Origin: SZUA-36 sp963753105 | Lineage (GTDB): Bacteria > Pseudomonadota > Gammaproteobacteria > Xanthomonadales > SZUA-36 | Length of the DNA: 64,000 nt | Direction: 5' to 3' | Assembly (NCBI GenBank): GCA_963753105.1 | Contig: CAVWBD010000001.1 | Span: forward strand, 310,001 to 374,000 | Part shown: in pieces, positions 40,049-49,648 of the stretch | How positions within the stretch are numbered: the stretch's first letter is position 1 | Layout of the letters: each line of letters begins with the position of its first letter | Made by a program: the position numbers and the translations under genes | Notes under the pieces: generated by a model | Told to the model about the DNA's origin: nothing | What the model saw: the letters and a program-made list of their open reading frames with translations, nothing else | Database searches by the model: none

Positions 40049-40139
40049 ATACCCGACCGGCTGACAATTGACCTGTGCGATGAATTTTGTTGCTTGGCAG
40101 GTTGTGGCCTATCAAATAGTGGCAAAGCTTGAATCCTGG

Positions 40140-40430
40140 TGAATCTATTTCGCCAGGTAAGCGCCTGTCTTTTTTCAGAACACGCCGTGAATACATCCCT
40201 GTAGGCTCTTCCGAAACATCCCTGTTTCGTAAGGTTCTGAAAAAAGCAGTGCACTTCCCTGGCTTGTAGGTCGTTGACATGTGTTTGAGCACCTGGCGCT
40301 GGGGTAAGGTATTCCTTACCGGGACCGTGAGCGACACGACTGCAGGGACGGAGGAAATGCAGGGGATTGTAAGGAACAATCCCTGCCCAGCCCGCGGATC
40401 GCACCGCACTTGCCTGGCGAAATAGATTCA
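40140..40430. mobile_element. MITE-like element with 18-bp perfect inverted ends
   Basis: The perfect 18-base ends tgaatctatttcgccagg (40140-40157) and its complement (40413-40430) bound a 291-base non-coding segment. Inside are the 95-bp repeat shared with 19619-19713 (40153-40247) and the gcgctgggg palindrome family (from 40296). No transposase is encoded. It fills most of the gap between the M20 and MMPL genes; no flanking target duplication was clear. Confidence 0.65.
40153..40247 (+). repeat. 95-bp dispersed repeat, copy 2
   Basis: Inverted copy of 19619-19713, equal in length and almost identical at both ends. The ends form a palindrome around cttttttcagaac and its complement, and the core carries gaaacatccctgtttc, itself a palindrome. 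Nested in the larger element 40140-40430. Confidence 0.75.
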
Positions 40431-40453
40431 GGCAGGCATTGAAGCGGGTAAAT

Positions 40454-42955
40454 TTACGAGACGGTTGCTGACGTGACGGGTTTGTCGACGAGGGTTTCCC
40501 GGTTACGCATCACCAGCCACCGCATCAGCGCGGGAAGAAGCACGATCGCACCAACCATGTTCGCCAGGAAGATGAACGACAGCAGGATACCCATGTCCGC
40601 CTGCAGTTGCAGCTCTGAGAATGCCCAGGTACCTACTCCAACGCCGAGGGTGAGACCGGTAAAGATCACGGCCCGACCCGTGAGCCTGAGTGTCCTGTAA
40701 TAGGCATCGCGTAATTCGTAGCCTGCGTTCAACAGGATGTTCAAGCGGTTGTAAATGTAGATGCCGTAGTCCACACCGATGCCGACACCAAGGGCGACCA
40801 CCGGCAGTGTATTGACCTTCAAGCCGATGCCATACATCGCCATCAGGGCTTCTGCCATTGTAGACACGACCACCAGCGGCAAAACGATACACAGGGTTCC
40901 AAGCACCGACCTGTAGGTGACGAGGCAAAGAATAATAATAGAGGTGAAAACCAGCAATAGCATGGGTTTTTCCGCTGCCGCGATGTCTTCATTGGTTGCC
41001 GCCATGACACCGACATTGCCGGTCGCCAGGCGGAATTGCAGGCTTTCCGGTGTTACAACATCTTCGGAAGCCAGTTCTTCCAGGACTTCGTTCTGTAACT
41101 CGAAATGAACATCGCCAAAGTTCAGTTCATCGCGCAATTCCTTGACCCGCTGCACGATACGGGCGATGGTCTCGGCCCGGTGATCGGTTGTGAACACCAT
41201 GATCGGCATGGCACTGCAATCCCGGTTCAGCAGTCCCGTGTCCGTATCGATATTGCTCAGCGCCTGGCGCAGCACATAATTATCCCTGGGCAGGATACGC
41301 CACTTCATATTGCCTTCGTTCCAGCCCGAGTTGACCACCTTGACCACCGTTGGCAGCGTGATGACCTTCTGCACGCCTTCCACGTTGCTCAGTTCCCAGG
41401 CAAAGTGATCCATGGTTTCCATGACCCGGTAATTCTCGGTACAGGCATCGGCAACAGTCTCGGCAACCACGGTAAGCAGGTCAACACCCAGGGAGAATCG
41501 CTCAGAAATCAAAACGGCGTCCTGGTTATAACGCGCTTCGGGACGTAATTCCGGTACCCCGACTTCTGAGTCACCGATCTTCATGTCCTGTGCCAGCCAG
41601 AAGCTCACGGCAAACAGCACCACAGATACCACGATCGCCTTGGCGGCCCGGTCCGGCTTGGTGAAATCCGCCAGGAATTCAAACAGGGGAGACTTACGCG
41701 CAGCATTTCGCATCATGCGCGCCCGGTACTTGTCCGGATCCTTCAGGTTCACCCAGGACAACAGTATCGGCAGCAGCAACAGGTTGGTCAGAATGATCAC
41801 CGCGACACCGATGCTGGCAGTAATCGCCAGTTCCTGGATGATGCGAATATTGATAAAGAGAATGGTCAAAAATCCGATGGTGTCAGATATCAGGGCGATG
41901 ACACCAGGCGCCAGGAGTTTCTTGATGGTTTCGCGTGAACCATGCATTGGGGAACGCCGGGGAATCTGTTCCAGGGAATCAACCCCGCGCAACAACCAGT
42001 AATCCGGCGTGTGGCCGCCAAATTCTTTTTCCACCCGCCAGGCGCTGATCTTTTGCACCCCGTGGCTGACCCCGATGGCGAATATCAGGAACGGGGTCAG
42101 GATGTTCATCGGATCGAGGCTGTAACCCAGCAGGCTCAGGATGCCCATTTGCCAGATCACCGCCACCAGTGAACAGCTTAGCGGCAGCAAGGTCAGCCAG
42201 ATTGAACGTGAATACATGTACAGCAGGATGGCCGTTATCACCAGCGCAATCAGGAAGAACCACACCACTGATTTGGCCCCATCGGATATATCACCGACGA
42301 TCTTGGCAAAACCGATGATATGAACGGTGAAATCGTCGCCCTCAAACTCGGTGCGGATGGCTTCGAGCTGCGAGGCTACCGCGCGGTAATCCAGTAGCTC
42401 CCCGGTCTGCGGGTTTTCCTCCAGCAGGTTGGCCCACACCATGGCACCGGAAAAATCGGCGGAGACCAATCTTCCCACCTCGCCCGACTTGACGATATTC
42501 GAACGTACCTGTTCAAACATCTCCGGTGACGGTGCATAGTCAGATGGAATGACATTGCCGCCCGCAAAACCATCTTCAACGATTTCAACAAAACGCACAT
42601 TGGGTGTGAAGATCGAGCGCACGCTGGCGCGGTCGACACCCGGAATAAAGAACACCTGGTCGGTAATGGTTTCAAAAGCTTCAAAATATTCCGGCGTGAA
42701 CATATTGCCGTCACGCGCGATCAAGGCGACCAGCACACGGTTGGCGCCGCCAAATTCCTTCTCGTATTGCAGGAAGGTCTGCATGTATTCGTGTTTCAGC
42801 GGTAGCTGTTTCTTGAAACCAGTCTCAATCTTTAGCTGCGACATCGCGAATATCATCGCGACAGTTGTGACAATGAACAGGGCAACGATACCGTAACGTC
42901 TATTGATCAAAAACGTGGCAATTTTGTGCAGCCGTGACTCAGAGATGCTATTCAT
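40454..42955 (-). CDS. MMPL/RND family transporter
   Basis: 833 residues from the ATG at 42955, chosen because it has GGAAGAAG upstream and overlaps the preceding gene's stop by eight bases; the upstream extension to 43090 is not family-like. About twelve transmembrane helices with two large periplasmic loops (residues about 45-225 and 460-640). Hydrophilic pairs such as VGIGVDYGIYIYNRL match the MMPL/SSD group that moves lipids or other hydrophobic compounds (HpnN-like). Last gene of the acylase-lipase-DUF1302-DUF1329 operon and the only clearly intact one. Confidence 0.9.
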   Translation of the reverse strand: MNSISESRLHKIATFLINRRYGIVALFIVTTVAMIFAMSQLKIETGFKKQLPLKHEYMQTFLQYEKEFGGANRVLVALIARDGNMFTPEYFEAFETITDQVFFIPGVDRASVRSIFTPNVRFVEIVEDGFAGGNVIPSDYAPSPEMFEQVRSNIVKSGEVGRLVSADFSGAMVWANLLEENPQTGELLDYRAVASQLEAIRTEFEGDDFTVHIIGFAKIVGDISDGAKSVVWFFLIALVITAILLYMYSRSIWLTLLPLSCSLVAVIWQMGILSLLGYSLDPMNILTPFLIFAIGVSHGVQKISAWRVEKEFGGHTPDYWLLRGVDSLEQIPRRSPMHGSRETIKKLLAPGVIALISDTIGFLTILFINIRIIQELAITASIGVAVIILTNLLLLPILLSWVNLKDPDKYRARMMRNAARKSPLFEFLADFTKPDRAAKAIVVSVVLFAVSFWLAQDMKIGDSEVGVPELRPEARYNQDAVLISERFSLGVDLLTVVAETVADACTENYRVMETMDHFAWELSNVEGVQKVITLPTVVKVVNSGWNEGNMKWRILPRDNYVLRQALSNIDTDTGLLNRDCSAMPIMVFTTDHRAETIARIVQRVKELRDELNFGDVHFELQNEVLEELASEDVVTPESLQFRLATGNVGVMAATNEDIAAAEKPMLLLVFTSIIILCLVTYRSVLGTLCIVLPLVVVSTMAEALMAMYGIGLKVNTLPVVALGVGIGVDYGIYIYNRLNILLNAGYELRDAYYRTLRLTGRAVIFTGLTLGVGVGTWAFSELQLQADMGILLSFIFLANMVGAIVLLPALMRWLVMRNRETLVDKPVTSATVS

Positions 42956-43920
42956 CGTCTTCTTCCACTTCCGGATAACGGTGCACACCATCCTCACCGA
43001 CCAGCAGGAAGCTGGTTCCGCCGAGAGCGATAGCCGAGGCAAAATCGACGCCGCTGGAATGATGATAGACCCGGAAAGGTCCGCCATCATCCTTGGTCAG
43101 TATCGTTCCGCTATTGGCTGCCAGCAGGATGAACCCCTCAAATTCGGCCGCCCCGGAAATACTGGCCTCGGTTCCGGTCTCGACCTCGGTCCAGCTCGTA
43201 CCAAGGTCACAACTTTCCATGACATGTCCGCGCAGACCGAAAAACAGCATGCAATCATCCTCGGTTGTCAGCCCTCCCCACATGGAACCCTGGTAAGGCA
43301 GTTCCACCGGCTCCCAGGTTTCACCATGATCGAAACTGCGGTAGGAATAACCGGCCTCCCCTGCGATCAGCCACCGTCCGTTACCCAGGTCCAGCAAACT
43401 GTTGAGGTGGTAATCGATCTCCGGATCAACCGTGGCCTCTTCCCAGTTGTGTCCGCCATCGCTGGTTCGCAGGTACAAGCCGTAGGAACCGATGGCCACG
43501 CCGTTGTCTTCATCAGAAAAATGGATATCCATGACCGCCTGCTGACGATTCGTGTCAAAAAACTGCCGGGTCCAGGTCTGACCCCGATCGCCGGAGGTGA
43601 CAATGACGGCGTCATGCCCACCGGCCCACAAGCGGTCACCGGCACTGAACACAGTAGTCAGTGTAGAACGGGTGGGTACGATCTCAGCCTGGGTCCACTT
43701 GACGCCATCAAGTAGATGTCACGATATGCCCACGCTCACCCACCGCGACCAGCGTATCCCCGATGCGGGTAATATCGAGCAACATGGATTCGGTAACCAG
43801 CGGCTGATGCTCCGCGTATTCCATGTCCAGGTCATGATCGGCATTTGCAGGCAGTAACAACACGCCCATGCCGAGCACGGCACAAAAACCGGAAATGAAA
43901 CTGGTTAACCTGGTCAGCAT
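42948..43920 (-). CDS. exported Ycf48/BNR-repeat-like protein, one frameshift
   Basis: A signal peptide (FISGFCAVLGMGVLLLPANA) is followed by BNR/sialidase-type propeller units such as IVTSGDRGQTW, LRTSDGGHNW and RSFDHGETWEPV. Ycf48-like proteins next to MMPL transporters are common in gammaproteobacteria; they are assumed to assist the transporter but the role is unproven. An extra base near 43711 separates HIVTST from the downstream DGVKWTQAEIV. About 321 residues when joined. Overlaps the MMPL gene. Confidence 0.82.
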
Positions 43921-43941
43921 GGGATTTTTTTAATCCAAGCG

Positions 43942-43973
43942 ATGGAAAGGCCAGCACGTGCCGGCCTTTCCAT
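43942..43973. other. intergenic hairpin, possible attenuator or mRNA stabiliser
   Basis: An 11-base perfect stem (43942-43952 with 43963-43973, atggaaaggcc and its complement) surrounds a ten-base loop between the DUF1329 stop and the Ycf48-like start. No T run follows on the minus strand, so a simple terminator is unlikely; it may tune expression within the operon. Confidence 0.5.
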
Positions 43974-43979
43974 GGTTGA

Positions 43980-45361
43980 TTAACGACGTCCGCGCGTACG
44001 CAACGCCTGTGGCGTGTACTGGCTGGGATTCATTTCGACGTTAAAGGTATTAACAGGACCCGTGTTGTCAAAACCCTGTGCAACATACCTGCCGGATTGG
44101 AGATCCATAGTGGGCCTCAATCGTGGACCAGATAGGTCGGGACGTCGTAATAGTTGATCGCGTGGCATTCGGAAGCACGCCACAACTGGCCACGGCCATC
44201 GTAGTGGTCGATCAGCACGATCTGGTAGCTGTCTTCATCCAGGTAGAAGGTACGCTTGGCATTGATATGCCGCATGCCGTCTTTCAGGTTGGCCTCGACG
44301 ACCCAGACGCGATGCAGTTCATAACGCATCAGCGCCGGGTTCAGGTGCCCCGGCATGATGAATTCATCATTGGTGATGCCTTCTGCATGCGCACCGTAGG
44401 AGTTGTATGGAATGTACATTTCTTTCTTGCCGATGACCTTCCAGTCAAAGCGGTCCATGGCGCCGTTGAACATATCGGTCATGTCATTGGTGCGCAGGCC
44501 GTCGGAAGCGGTACCCGGGTTGTCATAAGCCACGTTGGGTGCACGCCGCACACGGCGCTGACCGGGGTTGTAGATCCATGCCTGGCGGGGCAGTTCCTTC
44601 TGGTTCAGGGTCTCGTGCACCAACAGGATGTTACCGGCCAGCCTGGCGGGAGATTCCACTTCCTGGAAGAAATACAACAGGATGTTGTCGATGTCTTCCA
44701 CGGTCACGCCGCGTTTGTAGTACAGGCCCAGCAGTTCTTCGCGGATAACGGTCACGGAAAAATTGCCATTCGCGGTTGGCGCGATCTGGGTGTTGTAACG
44801 TACACCGCCGGTGCCCTTGTACTTGAGCTTGTGGTTCCACATCAGCTCATAGGCATTTTCCGGGAACGGGAACGGGAAACCTTCTGCCGCATCCAGCACA
44901 CCCTCGCCATTTTCACGCCAGTGTTGCCGGTGCTGGCGTTCTTGATGCTCATCTCGTAGATGTGCTCCGGGAACGACGTGCTGCGGCGGGATTGGTACAC
45001 ATCCATGTAATAGGTATCGGGATATTTCGCGAAGGTGGCCATCTGGCCAACGCTCAGCTTGTCCGCGTACTCCTCGTAGTTGGCGCCGGTGATACGGAAC
45101 AGCGGCTTGTCGTCCGGCCACGGGTTCGGGTGATGGTCACCCGGGCTGTAACTCGCAGGCGGTTCGGTAATACCGCCGGTCCATTCGGGAATGGTGCCAT
45201 CGGCGTTACCGGCCCGCTCGGAACCCATCGGGGTCAGGTCTTCACTCAGACGGTGGATTTGATCAGGTTTGGCGCCGGCAAAAGCCTGGCCCATGAACAA
45301 ACCCGCACCCAGGGTGAGACCGATGCAGAATGTAAAGTGTAATTTTTGTAAAAGTTTGCAT
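43980..45361 (-). CDS. DUF1329 family exported protein, three frameshifts
   Basis: LolB-like DUF1329 protein of about 459 residues when joined. Family features are LTPMGSERAGNADGTIPEWTGG near the mature N-terminus, KYPDTYYMDVYQSRRS, WRENGEGVLDAAEGFPFP, NHKLKYKGTGG and the end NPSQYTPQALRTRGRR. The ATG at 45361 has a perfect GGAG six bases upstream, but reaching the signal peptide needs removal of one base in an A run near 45345; further shifts lie near 44923 and 44120. It is always found beside DUF1302 genes and is thought to act in the outer membrane or periplasm on hydrophobic ligands. Confidence 0.85.
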
Positions 45362-45376
45362 GAGTTTCTCCGGATA

Positions 45377-47264
45377 TCAGAATGAGTAGCGGACGCTGGC
45401 GGCAAAGAAATCGCGGTCGTACAGAACATTGTACTGCCCGCCGCCTGAGTAATCGGTATAGGCCAGGTCAAATATCCACTTGTTCAGGTAATTGAAACCT
45501 ACACCGAGCGTCCATTGCTTGCGTCCATCAACAAACGAGCCACCCGGTCCAGGCGTGGTGCCACTGACATCGTGTGCCCAGGCAAATCTCGGGCTGACCG
45601 TTACGGGACCAATCGCGTTGTTGTAATCGGCACGGATTGCCAAGCGATAACCCCAACTGAAGTCATCGGCAAATCCGTCCGGTTCGGTTATCGGGTTGCG
45701 GAAGATCACCGGTCAGGTAGTCGTCACCACCACCGGTATCGGTGCCCGGGCCGTTATAACGCTGACAAAGCTTGTTCGGCAGGTCAGATACATAATTGAA
45801 ACCAACCTCGGTAACAAAGGTGACCGATGTCCGCCTTGAGGAAATTATTGGGACCAAACAATTTGAGCAAAGTTGTCTGCCCCTGCCAGGACTCGTGTTC
45901 TGCCCAGCCCACGATCTCTTCTCCGGGCAGGTACCAGCCATTTTCACCCGAACCCTGCAACTGGCTCTTGAAACGCAGAACCGGTGCGCCGAGCAGGGGA
46001 TTCAACGGTGTCAAGGCAGCAAATAACAGTTCTACGTCGTCAGCCTGCAATGGTAGGTTGGGACGATAGCTGACTTCACCTGACCACGCCCAGGTGCCAA
46101 TATTGGAGTTGAAGCTGATACCATAGAGCTGGATGTCTTCCGGGTACTCCATGAAGTACTTGGCGCTGGTGAGATGGCGGCTCGATGATCAGGGCTAAGC
46201 CGCTGGCCAACGGTAAGCGGGAGTGGTAATTCAGGAAGATAGAAACCAAACTCCGTGCTGTTCAGGGCCTCAACGAAACCAACGCAACGCCACACCATAT
46301 TGTCCACTGTCACTGGGATCCCGGTTAGCAATTCGCGGTACTGCAACGGTACAGGCACCTGCCGCTGCCGCAGCTCCCAACGGCGAATCGGTCTCACCAT
46401 AGTTGCCTTCTACACAGACTGTTTCGTAAAGATCGGGATTGATCACCGGTTGGTCCGGGGCGCCAAAACCAAGCATTACAAAGGCAGCACCGGGTGTGCC
46501 AAAGTCATTGGTTGCAAAATATGCACCGGCGGGATCGGCGAGGATTTCCCTGTACTCGAACATGTACAGGGCTTCCAGCGACAGGTTCGGGGTCAGGTCA
46601 ATCGAACCCCACAGCATGTTGACGCCCTCAAAGGCCTCTTTCAGCTCCGAGCCAGCCAGGCGAATGGCGGACACGTCCACGGGATTGATCACGTTGATAC
46701 CGCCCTGGATAAAGGTGGATTCACCCCAGCTCACAACCTGGCGGCCTAAGCGCCAGTTCAGGTAGCGGTCACCGACTTCGTGCTCTGCCCAGACATACAG
46801 GTCCAGTAAGCGAACGTCTGAACCAACACGCTCTTCCGCTTCTTTTGACAAGAAGTCCTGGTCAGCGTTTTCAAAGTCGTAGAACGCCGTAAAGCGGGTG
46901 AAAAAACCAAAATTGTCACGGCTGATATCCAGCTCAGATGTGAGCTTGATGTTGTGTGAGACCAAGTCGCCGCCATCAGGATAGTTGCGGTTGCCGTCGT
47001 CGGTGTTAACCGACCAGCGGCCCGGCATTTCACGCCGTTCAGCGTTGCTCAATCCGGAGGCCGCTGGATTGTGGTAGGCATGGCCAACGTTGTCCGGATC
47101 CAGGTCACTGGCCCGCCAGGATGCGCCATAGCTGATCGTGGTATCGAGACTGCCGGTCCAGTCACCACTGCCAAACTCGATAGGCTGTGACAGCTGGTAG
47201 CTGTCAATACCAACAGGGCTGCGGTCAGTACATGTACTTTCATGAGATTCATTGCTCTAGTCAT
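45377..47264 (-). CDS. DUF1302 family outer-membrane protein, about five frameshifts
   Basis: Predicted beta-barrel. Recognisable parts are FGSGDWTGSLDTTISYGASW, NWRLGRQVVSWGESTFIQGG (highly conserved), INPVDVSAIRLAG and the barrel end FFAASVRYSF with its terminal Phe. Shifts lie near 47185, 46280, 46180, 45828 and 45712. The start at 47264 follows GGGAG by six bases; an N-terminal signal peptide (MKVHVLTAALLVL) follows. Sits between the lipase and DUF1329 genes. DUF1302 proteins are thought to be outer-membrane channels for hydrophobic substrates. Confidence 0.82.
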
Positions 47265-47274
47265 GTTCATCTCC

Positions 47275-49648
47275 CTACTCAAACCTGTTTAGTTTCTGGA
47301 GTTGTTCTCTATCTCCAGGTTCAGGTCGAGACCCGGGTTCAAGCCCAGATCCAATTACGGGTTTGACTACGGTGCCAAGCCCGCGTACCGCCTCCATCAG
47401 GTTGGATGGCGGTTCCGGTAGCTTGCCCTTGGCCTTCTTGGACTTGCTGCCTTCGCGCAGATCCGAAACAGGCTGTCTTTCCACCTGTGCCTCCGGCACC
47501 ATGACCGCGGGATTGCTCACCACCACGGCCGTACCCTTGGATGCTATGAAGGAAGCGAACTGCTTCTGCATCTCAACCGTAGCTGCAGGTGAAGCAGCGG
47601 GCTCAGGAAAGATCCGTGATCGGCGGGCGGTATGAATCTACCAGCCAGATTTAACCCCGGCGGGAGCCTGTTGCGTACTGGAGTAAGCCGTCAAACCCAT
47701 GGCTGCGATCAATGGCTCGGTGCCAGATAACGGCGCCGTGGGTACATAGTTGGGGAACACAGCATCACCCCAGACCTCATGCAATACGACCGAGTTGTAA
47801 AGCGCGGCTTCAGCGCCCCAGTTAACGGGATCTGCCGAATCAAACACGGTCTGAATGCGACATGAAAAACAACTCGTAATCGGCTGTGCCCGGTACACTC
47901 CCTTGGCTGCCAACCCGGCATGAATTTTTGGCCCGATGGTCGGAGAGGCTTCCAGCCCTCTCATAACACCACCCATCGGAACTGACAGAAAAGCGCTCTT
48001 AACCATGGGCTCAATCGCCGCAAAAGCCGTGCCGTGAATGGCACCCAGGGAAATACCGGCATACATGAACGTTTGAACCATCAAGGTCCGGCAATGTGTC
48101 ACCATCGATATCGATCGAAGGAAGCGTCACTGCGAGCGTGGAGAGATCGGCAATTCCCTGGCGGAAATTGTCACGGTTCGTCAACAGGCTGGACAACTGG
48201 ATGAAGTGGGTGCCTGAAGGGTCGGCATTTCCATCGGGTCCCGGGGCACCGGTCGAATTATCGATAAAATCAAGGTCAAAAGTGCGCTCGTTCGCTATAC
48301 GGGGCAAACGGTGTGTTGCCGACATAGCAGCGGTGCCAGAAGTGGGGTCATCCGGGCTGATGCCGTGCAACGGAAAATCGATTGCAATCACCGCAAAACC
48401 TGCTGTGCCGCTGTATCGGCCAATGCCAGCATCTGCGAGCGATTGCCCTGCAACGCGTGGCCAAAAATCACCACTGGCCAACCGGCAGCGGGCTTTGTGT
48501 GCCCACTGTTGGCATTGGGTACGGTCATCAACAACGGAACCGTCTGCATGTATGTCACCACCGGGAACGGATTGGCGATCGTCACATGCGTGGATGTCTT
48601 GTCCGGGCAGCAGCGCATCAAACGGCGCTACGTAGGCACCGGGCGCTGCTGTCCAGAAATCGGTCAACGGCGCTGTCGGGTTTTCCGCGCTCGGAACACC
48701 CAGGTAATACGGCAGCGTGATGATACCGGCATAGATATCAGCCGCACCCGCAGCCGCCAACCATCGCGGTATTCATACCGGTCGGACCCACCGTGGTGGG
48801 CGCCGGTTTGGCAATGCTGCGAAGGTTTTTCAGAACCGGGGTAATGGACTGGGTCTGAGCGGTCCAGCCCAGGATGATGTCCTCACGGACCATGCCGGCC
48901 GCTGCCGCGGCTGCTTCCCATCGAGTTGGTGACAGGGCGGACAACCTTCAACGTCTGCGCGAGAGAATCCGGAACCAGTGCGTAGGTGCTGTGCCCGTCT
49001 TCATCTACCCAGGGTTCAGTTTGCTTGGTAAGGTAATAGGTTCTATCCGCCGTGGCGTCATTACCATTGCATATCCTTGATGTCGTTGGTCAGCACTGCC
49101 ATGTAGCTGGTCATTTCCTGCAAGGGGTTGAGCGGAATGATGGCGATTACACCGCCTGGCGCAGCCGTTGCAACATAATCGACACCCGGTGTCAAGTTCA
49201 CGGACGATGCCGCTCACAGCGAGGAGACTGACGGTGGTCACATGGAAAACCCTGACCGACTGGCCGTGCACGACGGTATGCAGGGTCAATGCTTCCAGGA
49301 TTCCGCAGGTCATCAACAAATTTGACGGTCCATTTTTCGGTCGTGCTGAATCCATCGATGGCACTCAGCGCCACCAACGGATCACCGAAATCGTTCGGAT
49401 CGTCCGCCGGCAGATTCAAAGTAAAATCCGAAATGGCGAATGTCGAAAGATCCAGGAAAAACAGGTTGAACGGGAACGGATAGACGGGACCTTTACCCTC
49501 GGTATCCGAGTGGATCGAAACCGGCAGTCAGTACACCCGTGACAACACTGCCGTCCTTGTTGTATGCCCGCAAATCGCAGCATTCAGTGGCAAATACGTT
49601 GCCCGTGAAAAGTAATGTGAAGAGAATCAGAATTAATCGCTTATTCAT
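47275..49648 (-). CDS. Lipase_bact_N (virulence factor lipase) family esterase, many frameshifts
   Basis: A signal peptide (MNKRLILILFTLLFTGNVFA) precedes the Lipase_bact_N domain (PFPFNLFFLD, PADDPNDFGDPLVALSAIDG). An alpha/beta-hydrolase part follows with VVIFGHALQGNRSQ and the nucleophile elbow GISLGAIHG. The C-terminus is Lys-rich (SKSKKAKGK). At least eight frame changes occur; downstream ones near 47640 and 47615 rejoin to MQKQFASFIASKGTAVVV. Likely an outer-membrane or secreted esterase of long-chain substrates. The start has GGGAG seven bases upstream and overlaps the acylase stop by eight bases. Confidence 0.72.
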
